Shown here: positions 11,997-26,077 of the stretch, piece by piece
Numbering within the stretch: the stretch's first letter is position 1
How the letters are laid out: each line of letters begins with the position of its first letter
DNA from: Adiantum capillus-veneris
Lineage: Eukaryota; Streptophyta; Polypodiopsida; Polypodiales; Pteridaceae
DNA length: 64,000 bases
Reading direction: 5' to 3'
Assembly: GCA_014529385.2 (NCBI GenBank)
Contig: CM043959.1
Coordinates: 2,564,358-2,628,357, forward strand
Program-made: the position numbers and the translations under genes
The notes under the pieces: model-generated
What the model was told of the DNA's origin: nothing
Database searches by the model: none
What the model saw: the letters and a program-made list of their open reading frames with translations, nothing else

Positions 11997-12370
11997 ATGC
12001 TCCAAAAACAAAATTATATTCTTGAAGAAAGAGACACGGCATCCATTTCCCAATCTCAAACTAAGAAGAAAACACAAAGGAAGAGATCACAAAAAGCAAC
12101 GAAGTCAGACCCCAATTCAAAGACCAACATAGGGACTGGTGACGACCCCGTATATATGAACGACGGTGAAGAGGATTCCAATTCATGTGAAACCATGGAG
12201 ATCAAAACGACCACTAAGAAAGAAACCAACAAGGAAGATCATCATGAGCCATAATGGCCAGGATCCAAGAAGAAGATAGGAATTTATCCAAACCCTATTG
12301 AGGAGATCGAGCGAGTCAAGCAATTAAGGAGTTTGGTAGAAGATACCCAAAGGGATCTAGAACCAGCACT
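11997..12370 (+). pseudogene. Charged linker between nucleocapsid and protease
   Basis: An 85-codon frame rich in Lys, Thr, Ser and Glu follows the knuckles, then about 115 bp of stop-containing sequence. No domain. It is a spacer in the element polyprotein. Confidence 0.45.
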
Positions 12371-13222
12371 ATGCAGATCCAGATTACAAACACATTGTTC
12401 CCTATGCAACAACAACCTCACAAAGTCCATAGACCCCTAGCCATACCTAGTGTCATCCAAGAAGAAAGTGACTTAAAGTCATGGGAAAGTAGGCGTACTC
12501 ACTTTTTGTTGGAAAGAATGTTTACAGAGGGACTACCCCTTATCAAAGAAATGGAGATCCCATCTTCCCCACATCAAGGGACTAAATCCCAAAAGGTGCC
12601 GTTAAATATTGCCAAATTGATGGATTTCATGGCTTCAGAAGTTAGAACCACCATCATGTCCAAACTATATGGAGACCCTGAGCTAGTATTAATTCTTCAA
12701 GCTTTTCTCAATGGAGAACTGAAGGTCAGGCTACAACAATTTGCACAGATGGATGGAACTAGGGAGATGCCAATAGAAGAGGAACACTTAGATCCACAAC
12801 CCAACCTAGATGAGAATCCTATTGTAGAAATACCTGTTAACAAGTTGGGACAGTACTTTGAGGGCAATGAATCCAATGCAACCATACCAATCACTGCCAA
12901 AGGATTAAATATGAAGGGAATCCTTGATGGTGGTGTTGGGGTTAGCATTATGACTAAAAATTGATGGGAATCTATGGGAAGACCTCACCTTGGGACCACA
13001 ACCATAGTCTTAAAGATAAACAATGGGTCTATTGTTAAACCTATTGGGATGCTAGAAGATCTCAAGATCAAGGTCTTTGGACATAAAATAAAAAATACCT
13101 TCATTGTTATGGATCTCTCCAAGCACACTATGGCATCTGAGATGATCTTAGGATGTCCTGTCATGAGGGAAGCAAAAATGGTGCATGACTGGTCTAAAAA
13201 CCATGTCTACTTGCAGTTCTAA
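12371..13222 (+). pseudogene. First retropepsin-like (aspartic protease) domain
   Basis: A 197-codon frame ends in GILDGGVGVSIMTKN, the active-site loop of the plant DGG-type retropepsin-like family, at about 12,915-12,960. A single TGA at 12,962-12,964 follows, and the next frame continues the fold: NGSIVKPIGMLEDLKIKVFG, then MILGCPVMREAKMVHDW (the ILGxPxxxxA..DW flap/C-terminal motif). So one protease domain spans about 12,870-13,222 and is broken by one stop. The motif DGG departs from the DT/SG of active retroviral enzymes; whether it would cleave is unknown. Confidence 0.75.
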
Positions 13223-13481
13223 GATTTTGTCATTCGAGTGGATCTTGTAATTGGTCAAGCACATCCTCTAGGAAACAGGTTTTTAGTTGATCATAGATCT
13301 GACATCACAGTTCACTCGGCCCCATTGCTGTATTGTTACACATGTAAAATGGACCCACTGATGTTGGGGAAGATTCTGCTTATATGGATGTACTACCTGG
13401 GATGATTGAGTCAGACAATATGGATTGGGTCCACTTAGCGGGGAAAGAGGGGACGACCTGGGTAACACCTGAGGGGATGAA

Positions 13482-14170
13482 ATGCCACCAGTTGTACCCT
13501 TAAATATGCTAGAAGCAATGCATATAGCTTTTGATGACCTACAAGATGAAGGTTCGATTGGCATTGGAACCAATAGCATCTCACAAGACTATAGCCCAGA
13601 CGATTTGGGGTCAGAATCATCAATTGAAATTGACTCTGATGATAAAGAATTTGAGTTAAATCTTAGTGCAAATGTGGGGACAAACCATTCAAGGCCAAGT
13701 GGTACCCTAGATGACAATCTATCCATGACAATCTGTCCAAGGGAGCAGAAGACACAAGTAGCGATTCATCTAGTGACTCTTCACTAGAGATCGGTCGTAA
13801 TAAAAAATTATACAAGAAGAGTAAGAGATATAAGAGGCAATGATATTGAGCAAATGTGCGTGCTAGAATAAATAAAAAGAAATCTCCCGCAGAATGGCTT
13901 AATTATATAGGGCAAGAGCTTAAAAAGATCCAAGCAAGAGTTGAGGCTCGAGAAAGACGACAACATCTTAGATGCCAATGAGAGGCTAATATGGGAATCA
14001 CATAAGCATTTTTCGGAGACACTGATGATGATTCATTGGAATCTGAGCCACCTCTATGATATCCAATTGAACTAAATAGCCTCTATGGGAGAGTACTATC
14101 TAAGGCGTTATTGGATACAGGAGCTCAATATGATTTGTCATCCTATGGAGTTTGTCGTCAGCTAGGAAAA
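13482..14170 (+). pseudogene. Acidic linker and first half of a second retropepsin
   Basis: A 101-codon frame rich in Asp, Glu and Ser is followed by a Lys/Arg-rich stretch with stops. Then, at about 14,105-14,165, comes ALLDTGAQYDLSSYGVCRQL. This has the DTGA active-site triad of a conventional retropepsin and is clearly distinct from the DGG domain 1.2 kb upstream. The frame stops shortly afterwards and similarity to a protease is lost until about 16,385. Confidence 0.7.
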
Positions 14171-15259
14171 CCACCCCTATCCACAACACCATCCAAGTCA
14201 ATGAGAGCGAGCTTTTTGAAATTGGGCCTCTAAACCCAAACCAATGGGCCTACCCTCACAAAATGTTTGTAAAGAGGTACGCACACTACTTGGGGCACCA
14301 CCTTCTTTTGGGAGTGGAGAAGGAAACCAATCAAAATAACACTTGCACTCACCCACTCAAGCAACACACTTTGAAAACCCCTTACTCTATGTGCACTTGG
14401 ACACTTGACACCATCAACGATTATGCAACCCAATGCCGTGCATCAAATGTAAATATGCAATTTGTGGAATAGCATTCACCTTCTCCCCATAAGAAGACCC
14501 ATGATACATCCAAACTCCTCCTCTCCCAAGCACTCATCAAAAAATCATGCGCACAAGACTTGCCTCTCAAACACACAAGAGAATCACCTACATCGAACTA
14601 ACACACTTTGCATAGAGAGCTCATCTCCATCTATGCAATGCCGTGACAAATAAAATCACCATGAGAGGTAGCCACATGCATATGTAATGAAGCAAAAGAG
14701 AGTTGGAGTGAGAAATTTCTTCAGACTAATTGAATAAGTGTGGAGAAACAAACCAATGGTAAATTCAGAGTAGAACACTTACTTGATTTCTCGCACACCT
14801 TTTAAGGGGAAGACAGACGCAGGCTAACCATCACGAATTGAGACACTTGGTTGTTTGAAGATGATGTAATGATCATTAACATAACCATGAGAGAGATCAT
14901 GATGTATCTACAAGTTATTGAGGTGCTACAATGATTTATTGGGTTGATGGAGTAAGAGATTGTAGAATAGAAAGAGTGGAGGATAGAGTTGCACTTCCTC
15001 CAAAGAGGAGGGTTAGGAGGGAGGATGTGAAAGAGGGAGAGTTGGGGGTTTCTCTACTATTGATCAAGATTAACATGAAGTTAAAAATATAGGTGTGTGT
15101 CCTTGAGTCTCTCCAAGGGGGGCTATTTATAGTTGTGCAGGAGTGGGATTATGCTACACTTAATTTGGGTGAGTGATTAGCCCTAATTAAGTGTCCTTTG
15201 ACCACTCATTGAATATTGGACATAAAATGGACTATTTATTCACAAAAAATATCATTTTA

Positions 15260-15531
15260 GACCGTGAAGGCTCCATAGGGGTGCATAATGTAGGTGGGCC
15301 CCACCATGAGGCCCTACGGGTGGCTCCTGCAGGGTATCTCAACTTGTCTGTCTTGACATTTAGAAAGCATCTTTAGGTTGGTCCCATCACATGCAAGTGA
15401 CCGTGAAGGCTTCATAGGGGTGCATAATGTAGGTGGGCCCCACCATGAGGCCCTACGGGTGGCTCCTGCAGGGTATCTCAACTTGTCTGTTTTGACATTT
15501 AGAAAGCATCTTTAGGTTGGTCCCATCACAC
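15260..15531. repeat. 139-bp tandem duplication, two copies
   Basis: Copies start at 15,260 and 15,399 (GACCGTGAAGGCTCCATAGG and GACCGTGAAGGCTTCATAGG) and are nearly identical through GGTTGGTCCCATCAC. It lies inside the foreign block, probably a recent local duplication. Confidence 0.9.
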
Positions 15532-15636
15532 TCATTGCTCTTCTAGAAGATGAGTAGGGGCAAAATAAGATCTCACCCTCTTGATTTACTTGATTTACAG
15601 TTCCCTTTTGCTGCGAATCTGACAGATTTACACTAT

Positions 15637-15818
15637 TTTGACCATAACTTTTTACCTGTAGCTCGGAATGACATGCTTCAAAAGGCAAATTTGACCTTCT
15701 CAACATGTTTGATATGAATTTGGACTATTCTTCACGCCCATGCACCAAGGAATTCGGTTTGGAAGGTCCACACTAGGCTAGGGAACCTTTTGCTTCCAAG
15801 TCTTCTTGTATGGGCCCT
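15637..15818 (+). repeat. Dispersed repeat, partner of 1622-1803
   Basis: Inverted near-copy of 1622-1803. No coding content. Confidence 0.85.
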
Positions 15819-16384
15819 TTGCTTGTATGCATCCAAGGGGAATCATGCTTTTTCAAAAGGGTATGATGCTTAAACAAATAGAGGAGGCCCAATATTATTT
15901 GCTTGTGAAAAGAATATACAATTTGAGTCTTTTTGAAAGGAGAAAAACTATATGTATAGTCTTAAGAGATATTGGGCCACATACGTAGAGGGCATAGAAG
16001 ACTTGTAGAGATGGACCATAATCTTTGGTAAAGACAAGTGGAGAGTTGATTTCCATGGTAATTTATCTATATGGGATGGAAGATGGATATATTATTTTTC
16101 TACTACTAATTTACAAGAGGTATGAAAGTTTGGGGGTAGATAGTTGGTTATTGTATGCTTAATTTTATTTACAAAGCAAAAAGAAAAGGGTGGTAATATA
16201 AATATATGACTAAGGTGACATTTTTGGGAAGAGTACAATGTATGTGTCGCCACAAAGGTTAAACGAAGAGGGGGAATTTACTCTAGATAACTTAATAGCG
16301 TAGCAAAATATATACACATATGAGGAAGAGGACGTTGAGTAGGCTGAAAAAATGTTGCAAAAAGATGGTTACCATTTTATGCCA

Positions 16385-17180
16385 CTCATCAAAAGTGTCG
16401 TAAGAAGAAGACCATTGTTTTTGGAATCCTACACACTCCTATTATTTATGACAATGGAACCATGGTTCAAAGCTTTTGGGTCATGCCTGTTGGTACTATG
16501 GAGGGTAATATAAACATGGGACGCAGATGGATGTCTGCAATCAAATGTAATATTGATTGGGAGACCGGGAGTATCACAATGCAGAAGCCAATTCATGGCC
16601 CTACAACCCAAGGAATAACACCTGAAATCTCACCTCTTCATACAAAAAAAAACAACAAAAAATTGCCAATCCAAAAAGTCACAACATCCTTGTCAGTAGC
16701 ACAACCCTCTAAAGCTTCAACTTCCATGGCTACGACATATAGTGCTACATCAAAGTCTCCACATGATCAGACCAAGGGTACATATCAATGGGTCCCCAAG
16801 GTAATGTTATCGAACCACCCTATGGTTCAAGTTAATTCACAAAGGAAACCTCGAAGGAAGGTGTCCACTGAGGTTAAGAAGGTGAAAACCGAATCATGTT
16901 GGATCCCCAAACAACTATTAGAAGCCCAGGGCTACTATGATGGAAATGATCGAATTTGGGTACCTAAACATAAATCGTGTCCTTCCCTATCCACTACAAA
17001 ACCATGTGAGTCAAACCTTGTTCTTCGAAAGCCGATGGAAGACCGTGGGAAGGGAAAGATCACAGAACGCTACACACCTATTCCAGAGCTAATTTGGGTT
17101 CCAAGGCAAAAACAATCTATTCGGCTTAGCTCAGGAAAGGGGGAGTTCCATGAAGCTTCTAGCTCCTCATGTAATGCATC
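16385..17180 (+). pseudogene. Second half of the second retropepsin plus WVPK-repeat tail
   Basis: The open frame from about 16,381 reads TPIIYDNGTMVQSFWVMPVG, then NMGRRWMSAIKCNIDWETGSI. This matches the end of a retropepsin; compare FVMPHKGEGYPIILGRPWL in the Tat element on the other strand. It completes the DTG half at 14.1 kb. The tail repeats a WVPK-like motif four times (YQWVPK, CWIPKQ, IWVPKH, IWVPRQ) in a Lys/Ser-rich context, perhaps a nucleic-acid-binding or linker region. The frame runs on into the Tat LTR at 17,181 and there is no pol after it. Confidence 0.65.
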
Positions 17181-19637
<2,457 letters not shown>

Positions 19638-19652
19638 ATTCTTCCCTTCCTT
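19638..19652 (-). other. Polypurine tract of the Tat element
   Basis: On the minus strand this reads AAGGAAGGGAAGAAT, directly before the LTR start TGTTACC. It is the expected place and composition for second-strand priming. Confidence 0.6.
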
Positions 19653-19722
19653 AGGGTGTGGTTCTTACGGTCACGGTTTCAAAATCCGACCATCATTAGC
19701 CCTCCCATCTGGCTAGAGGCAT

Positions 19723-20873
19723 TCATGCTTCTAGCCCTTCCTCTGCATCTTTAGTTGTGGAGTTAGAGGGTTCTCCCTCTTCTAGAATGTCTAGCATGAA
19801 CTCTGGATCAAACCTAAGAAAATACCTTTTCAGCCTCCATCCATTGACTCTAGTCTTGTGAATTCTCCCATCTGCTTCCATCAGCTTATAGCTGCCGTTG
19901 TCATAGCATTTCTTGACAATGAATGGTCCTTCCCATCTGGGTTGAAATTTCTTGTCCTTCTTGGTGTCAAATCTGTTGTCATATCTTAGCACTAACATAC
20001 CTTTTTCCAGGCCCTTCTCTTTAAGCCCTTGATTGTAAGTGAGCCGGCGTCATTCTGCCTGTGTTGCATAGTGATTGATTGCTTCTTCCCTATCTAGTTG
20101 GAGCCTCTCAAGATCCAGGATGTGGTTTCGGAGATTTACAATTGGGCATTGTATCTAGCTAGCCAAGACTCGTAAGATGGCTATCTGTACCTCAATGGGT
20201 AGAATTGCCTCTTTCCCATAAACTAGATGGAAAGGGGTGAAAGCTAGTGATGTTCGGAACGTCGTTCAGTAGGCCCAAAGAGTTGCCATGAGATGTTTAT
20301 CCCAATCTCCTGTGTGATTGTTCACCTGCTTTGTGATGATTTTGCAGATCATTCCATTTACCTTCTCTACCATACCATTGCATTGTGGATAGTATGGTAT
20401 GGAGTGTCGGCGTGTGATACCTAACTTTTTCATCAGTTCTCCCACCAGATCGCCTCTAAAACCTGGTCCTCTATCTGATATTATCTCAAGAGGAGTGCCA
20501 AAACGGCAACAGAAATGCTCAAAAATGAACTTTGCTACCTCTTGGGCAGTAATGCGGGTGGTGGCTGTTGCTTCTGCCCATCGAGTCATGTAGTCTACAC
20601 CCACTATGATGTACAGTTTACCTGATTGGGCCCTTGGTAAAGGACCGATTGCATCTATTCCCCATTTTTCAAATGAACCATATGAGATGGTAGGAGTTTG
20701 TGGTTCGTAGGTTAATGTGCAATCACTGGCCACTTGACAAGCCTTGCATGTTTTACACCAATGGTGTACATCCCTATTCAAGCTAGGCCAAGAGTATCCT
20801 GCTTGTAGAATCTTCCTACTGGTGATATCTAAAGCAAAATGACCGCCGCAGACGCCATCATGGCAACTTGAAA
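19723..20873 (-). pseudogene. Tat integrase
   Basis: Integrase inserts the DNA copy into the host genome. The zinc-binding start reads SCHDGVCGGHFALD at about 20,865-20,820, then HHWCKTCKACQ (HHCC motif). The catalytic core has all three acidic residues: the Asp of GIDAIGPL, the Asp of ISDRGPGF and the Glu of QCNGMVEKVNG. The C-terminal part (MLVLRYDNRFDTKKDKKFQP, then WEGPFIV and GSYKL) has no chromodomain. The frame is shifted by one relative to the upstream RNase H frame near 20,935. Three in-frame stops at about 20,266, 20,158 and 20,050 separate core and C-terminus; the first and third are TGA where Arg would fit. Confidence 0.9.
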
Positions 20874-22412
20874 TTACCTCTGTGATCTTACTGGAGGTTG
20901 GCCCCCGCCTGAGAATCTGATTCTTGCCCTTACAATAAAGTGGTCATTTACAAGGTGGTATCTAGTAGCCTTCCTTACCGGCCACTGCTTTTGGCCTTTG
21001 GTGTATCCTTCCGGACATTCTCCTGTATCTAGAAAGCTGACGATATCAAGCATAGCATCATAACCTTGAAAGAGGGGTAGCTTCAGTTTGATTGCTCCTA
21101 CGGGAACGTCTTGTATTCTTTCTTTGGCTAGAGCATGTGCCTCCTGATTTTCTGCTCTGGGGACATGAAATAGTTTCACTGCTTCAAATTTCCTTAGAAG
21201 ATCCTTAACTTGGCGTAGTTGACCAAGTAAAACCTGATTTTTACAAACCCAAGTGCCATTTATCTGCCTTATCAAAAGCAAAGCATCGCCAAACACATTT
21301 AAGCGCTGAATTCCTTGTGAAATACATTGTTCCAACCCAAGAATTAGGGATGTATATTCTACTTCATTGTTGGAGTGGGAGTGTAATAACTGCCCGATGG
21401 AGAATACTCTTTCTTGTTGCTCATTGAAAATGACTATGCCAGCTGCAGACCGGTCCATTGTTCTTTTGTATGCTCCATCAAAGAAAAGAGAGTGAGCTCT
21501 TTCTAGCCTAGGACTCTCTACCATTGGTGTTTCTTTCTTTGCTTCCGTGTTGACCTTCAGGTTCTTCTCATAGTGGCGATGAGTGAGAATTCCTGCTAAA
21601 TTGGCCCTCGTGGAGTTTTCCACTTGCATGGTGTAGTCAAACTCTTGTAATCTAATTAGCCACTTTGAGATCCTAGATGAGACATCCATGTGTCGCATTA
21701 CATACGGGAAAACCTCCTCCATTGTCAGGATTACAAAGGGTCTAGGCAGGAGATAGGATCGAAACTTTGTGGTAGCAAACATTAGTGCCAGAACCATGTG
21801 TTCTAAAACGGTAAATCCCTTTTCCGACGGGGTCATGGCATGACTAGAGAAGTAAATAGGATGCATGAAAGAAGTTTGGGGGTCCTTTTGCATTAGCACG
21901 GCTCCGAGTGTATCACTTCCTACAATAGGGTTCAAATAAAATGGCTCGTCCCACTTAGGGGGTGAAATGGTGGGAAGCTTAGCTAGGATTTGCTTAACCT
22001 CGGTAAATTGCTGCTCATTTTCTTCACTCCATGAGAAGACATCCCTCTGGGTGATTTGCTGTAGGGGGAGGACCACTTGAGATAGCAAGTGAATGAACCT
22101 GCTTAAGTATCTTACCTTCTGAAGGAAAGAAACCAACTGCTTAGCGGTGGTGGGTGACGACAAAGATACCAGGGCTTGAATCTTGCTAGGGTCAGCCTCA
22201 ATCCCTTTTGCTAAAATTACATGGCCAAGGAGAGTGACTTTGCTTTCACCAATGTGACACTTATCCACGTTGAGCTGGCCACCCAAGGTTTGCAGCCTGG
22301 TTAAGCCATCATAGACTTTGCTTAAATGAAGGGCTCGTGAACTATAGATGCAAAAATCATATCTGAAAACCCGTATTGATGTTCCAAAGTAGGGTTGGAA
22401 AACAAAGGTCAC
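20874..22412 (-). pseudogene. Tat RT palm end, RNase H and second (archaeal-type) RNase H
   Basis: This 512-codon frame continues the RT after a single TAG near 22,418. The catalytic YxDD-type motif reads VFRYDFCIYS where VFxDDFCxYS is expected, so one of the paired Asp residues is gone. Next come the thumb/connection (GHVILAKGIEADPSKI) and the first RNase H (DTLGAVLMQ, then TVLEHMVLAL). At about 21,500-21,110 lies a second RNase H domain: LFFDGAYKR, NNEVEYTSLILGL, VFGDALLLIRQINGTW, and HVPRAENQEAHALAKER. The doubled RNase H is diagnostic of Tat elements. Confidence 0.9.
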
Positions 22413-22418
22413 ATAGTG

Positions 22419-22820
22419 CTAAAATGTGGCCGGGACGTTAGTGAGGCCAAAAGGCATCACCCTGTAAGCAAAGCATCCCCAAGGTGTGATGAAGGTTGTC
22501 TTCTTCTTATCTTCTTCCGCAATGCTAATTTGGAAGTATCCTGAGTATCCATCGCACACTGTGTATCGTTCGTGACCCGCCACTTCATTGAGAATTTCAT
22601 CCTGGAATGGGAGGGGAAAGTGATCCCTCTTCATGGCTGCATTGAGAGGTTTATAGTCCACACAGACTCTCCACTTACCATTCTTCTTTGGTCTGACTAC
22701 TACTGGGGAGACCCATTTTGAGTCTTTGATAGGGTAGATGAAACCTGCTTGTAGCAAACTTCTCACTTCTTTAAGTAGTGCCTCTTGTTGGATTACTCCA
22801 AGTCTTCTGAGCTTCTGCAC
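22419..22820 (-). pseudogene. Tat reverse transcriptase, N-terminal half
   Basis: A 133-codon frame with SKWVSPVVVRPKKNGKWRVC, VDYKPLNAAMKRDHFPLP, TVCDGYSGYFQISI and FAYRVMPFGLTNVPATF, RT blocks in correct order. In the block that normally reads R(V/L)D, the first catalytic Asp is present in CDGYSGY. A TAG stop ends it where Gln would fit. Upstream, the protease frame runs out at 22,820 and the RT begins after a one-base shift. Confidence 0.92.
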
Positions 22821-24442
22821 TACGGGTTATTGCCTTCCTTGAGTTTTATGTGGTGTTGTACTAATGTAATTCCTGTGATCTTACCATAGCCATCAATGAA
22901 CAAAGTAGTGAAGTTACCTAGCATGGAGACATATTCCTTCCTTTCTTCATCGGTTAACTCATTTGAGAGCATTTTTTGTAACTTACCTGCATCCTCTAAG
23001 GACTGCGTACCTGATGGTTCCTCTTGGTTTGTCGTGGGTGTTTTAGATTGTGTCAATCTTTTTGGGTCTTTAAGAATGACCCCCATCACTTCAATGCTAC
23101 TGTCGCTCCCGTCAGTGGTGGTTGTCTCTTCTCCTGAGGTAGACGAATAGTCGCTGGTGGACTCATCTTCTGAAGTCTCCAAGATCATGTTGCATTGCTT
23201 CCTAGTCCTCATGTCGTAGAATATGGACTTCCCTTTAGCGTCCTTCATCTGAATCATTCTGGTGCTCCAGTCTTGTTTAGCTTCCATAGCCATAAGCCAA
23301 GGCCTCCCAAGAATGATGGGGTAGCCCTCCCCTTTGTGTGGCATGACAAAGATGTCCACCTCCACTTCTATATTGAATGCTTTTACTTTGACCGCATTCA
23401 CAATGCCCACGCATTTCACTCTTACATTATTTTCCATTTTGGCTCGGCAGGGTGCCGATCTACTTACCTCTAGTGCCGATCTACTTACCTCTAGTCCTAG
23501 ATGGTGCATCATCTTTTCACTCATGACGCATATTTGCGTGCTACCATCTATGTAGACGTTTGAGATTCGTTGCCCCTTGATGTGGGCATCCATGGTTGGT
23601 AGGATGTCATCGAGATCCCTTCCAGAGATAGCCCCAGCTATCCTGGGTCTTGATTTCCTGGTACTCACCATTTTTTTCCATTGCCTCCTCATTCTTGGTG
23701 CAAGGTGGAGTAATTGGGGCCAAGTTATCTTCGGGGCCTGCATCAATACATCATGAACTAAGTCATAGGGTTTTGCATACTCACCTAGTGACAAGTCCAC
23801 GATGTCTATCTTCTGTCGCAGTTTAGCTGCTTGCTTGCTAGACTCGGCCTTCCCTTTCATTTTCTCTTCTCTTTGAGAGGCTTCCTCGTGCCTGGCACGC
23901 TTCACACCCATAGCATCCACTTCTTCTACCTTCACTTTCCCTTTGTGCTTCTCTCGAATTGATTCTTCTACCTTTGCCTTCCCTTTAGCCTCCAATCTAA
24001 TAACACTCAACACTTGGTTCACAGCAGGTGGTGGGGGTAGTGGTGGAATGAGAGGTTGTGGTGGTGGTTGTTGTTGTACAGGTGGTCGAAGGATCTGGAC
24101 CGGTGGGATCGGCCCTGGTTGCCTAGGTGGTGGTGGTCTTGCTCTTGGCGAAGAGATTTGATTATGTCTCCCCCCTCTATTGAAATTCTGCCTCCTTGGA
24201 TGTGGGCAGTAGTACACACCATGGCCGTCTTCCCCGCAATTGTAGCAGTGGTACTCTTGGTTCTGCCTTTGTTGTCCTCTCCCTTGTTCTGGATTCCTGA
24301 CAGGTGCATACTCTTGCTGCACCAGATGCACGGATAAACTCTCTAGTTGGGTGGTGATGCGATTTAGCAGATCTTGCTGCTCCTCTGATGCCTCTTGCGA
24401 TTGGGCTCTATAATGCCTCTTGCGACTGGCTGTTGCAGTCAC
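22820..24442 (-). pseudogene. Tat gag C-terminus, zinc knuckle and retropepsin
   Basis: A 540-codon frame. Residues about 65-80 hold one knuckle, CYNCGEDGHGVYYC, followed by a Pro-rich linker and a Lys/Glu-rich stretch. A retropepsin follows at about residues 290-420: VYIDGSTQICVMSEKMMHHLG (active-site loop DGS), then VDIFVMPHKGEGYPIILGRP and DWSTRMIQM. A 7-residue in-frame duplication (LEVSRSA twice) follows the active site. An acidic Ser/Thr-rich spacer leads to the RT. The nominal start Met follows a TGA that sits where the gag frame continues, so it is not the natural start. Confidence 0.9.
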
Positions 24443-24451
24443 TGGGGTTGG

Positions 24452-25010
24452 TCAAGCCGAGCTTTTTTTCTCTGACTCGTTTTCTCTTGCTTGCATGCAT
24501 GGCTTCTTGTCTTTAAGGCGGGCTACTTCTACTGCCAACTCATATGTTGTAGGAAACCTTCCCTTCACCTTCTCTCTAAGCGGCGACCACAAACCAGCAA
24601 TGAAATGGTCCTTCTTTAGAAAATTAGTCGCTCCTTCGCCTTCCTCCAATGAGGCAACCCATCTCTCCCATAAGTCCACAAATTTGGACTCGTAGGTGGC
24701 ATACTCTAGCAGACCTCCCTGCTTCAATTCCGTCAGTAGCTGACATAGCTTCTCCGAGGTTGTGCCTCCACCAAACCTCTTTACAAAGGCAGCCCTTAAC
24801 ACATCCCATGCATTCTTGGTAGCCTAGGGCAATGCATTATACCAGGACTTGGCCTCTACTTCCATCAGTAGAGGAAAAATTCGAAGTCGTGAAGCGTCGT
24901 CATCTTTGTTGGAAACGACACAAGCAATGTCGAAATCATCCAAAAAGTCGGTGGTGAGATCTTCTCCCTTCTTTCCACTGAACATGGGGAAAGAAACACT
25001 TGCTATGGTA
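24452..25010 (-). pseudogene. Tat gag core
   Basis: In one minus frame from about 25,010: FSGKKGEDLTTDFLDDFDIA, then LMEVEAKSWYNALP, a TAG near 24,827, and AWDVLRAAFVKRFGG, EYATYESKFVDLW, FLKKDHFIAGLW. This is the Retrotrans_gag pattern. It ends at a TGA (about 24,447) after which the same frame continues as the knuckle-protease frame, so gag and pro were one polyprotein. Confidence 0.85.
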
Positions 25011-25108
25011 GTGACTCAGGAAATTACAAACCTTTTTTTTATTTTTATTTTTTTAGATTAATGACAGTAGCTGCTCATAGCGGCTTTTTACAGGGTTGGG
25101 TGGATATA

Positions 25109-25877
25109 TTAAAACAGGATAAAGATAGAAACATTAAAGGAATGGTGGTAATCCAATATGGGGAGAATGATAGGGTTTGGGGAATTAAGGATTTCTCCTA
25201 GTACCGCCGTACCGAATAGGTACACGATCTTCTGTTGGTAGAAGACTTTCCTATCTACATAGATATTCACATGCATATGCTGCAGGAATCTGAACGAGAA
25301 TGCTGTCGGCCTATTTTCCATCATGCACAAAGGGCGGAGTACTTACTTATACTCTTACCATGCCAGTGTTGATGAGTCGGCACATCCACAGAAGGTCGTC
25401 GCCTTTTGTGGGCTCTACCTTTCCTTCGTCGCTCAGCACGTACGGGGTGATGGCGACGCGTCTGACCACTCCCAGCCTCTTTGCTAGTAGCAATTGCAGA
25501 TAATTTCCATAGTCAGCGTGTTGCATGAATTCCACTCCATTCAGCTGCAACTCGTCTCCAGCCCACTGGTTTTCACCCGTGGTGGAGATCTTCTTCAGGA
25601 TAAGTTGTACAAGGAGAGGAGGAAGACCAACTACCCATCTTCCAAAATAGCGAGAGCAGTAGCCGAACCACTCTTCCTTAGGACATGGGAATCTTCTTAT
25701 CACTTCTTCTTTAGGATTCTCGAAGTGGACTGGTAGTACTCGCATGCGTCGTGCAAAGCGATAGGCGACCTTCCGTCGCTTAGCTTCAGATGACTTCCTC
25801 TTTGGCAAGCTGGGTACAACCTGGCTCTTTGAGCTTGAAGCACTTGCTTGGCCAGATGCTTCTCCCTTCGGGGTCAT
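25109..25877 (-). pseudogene. Extra open frame upstream of Tat gag, unrecognised
   Basis: A 176-codon frame (25,347-25,877) begins with a Ser/Lys-rich, basic stretch (PKRKSSEAKRRK) and continues as an ordinary mixed protein (FGYCSRYFGRWVVGLPPLLV, LLLAKRLGVVRRVAI). A second frame (25,109-25,330) follows after a shift and looks like its continuation. It sits between the 5' LTR and gag, the place where Ogre-type Tat elements carry an additional ORF. I do not recognise the domain. The basic stretch could be a nuclear signal; that is inference. Confidence 0.55.
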
Positions 25878-26077
25878 GTGTTTCCAGACTGGCTTATCTT
25901 TTCCTTACCTTTGGCTCGAGCAGCCCCTTTAGGCCATTTTGGAGTAAAGGTATAACTTTGACTGCAGTTTCTTAAGGGAAGAGAGGCCTCACCGTTTTCT
26001 TTCCTCCTTTGGTGTGGATGACTTCTTTGCGATGAATTTCGATGTAGACGATTTCAGCCCCTTCGCTGCCTTCATTG

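Larger units (their letters stand above)
14171..16384. other. Foreign block interrupting the second retropepsin
   Basis: The DTG half of a retropepsin ends near 14,170-14,220 and the C-terminal half of one begins near 16,385. The DNA between has no recognisable coding domain. It contains a 139-bp tandem duplication (15,260-15,531) and a 182-bp dispersed repeat also present inverted at 1622-1803. Clean ends, terminal repeats and a target duplication were not found, so this may be a solo LTR, a fragment, or several insertions. Confidence 0.55.

Noticed and set aside
24019-24337. His/Trp-rich frames opposite the Tat gag C-terminus
   Set aside because: They are other-frame translations of the Pro-rich linker coding sequence.
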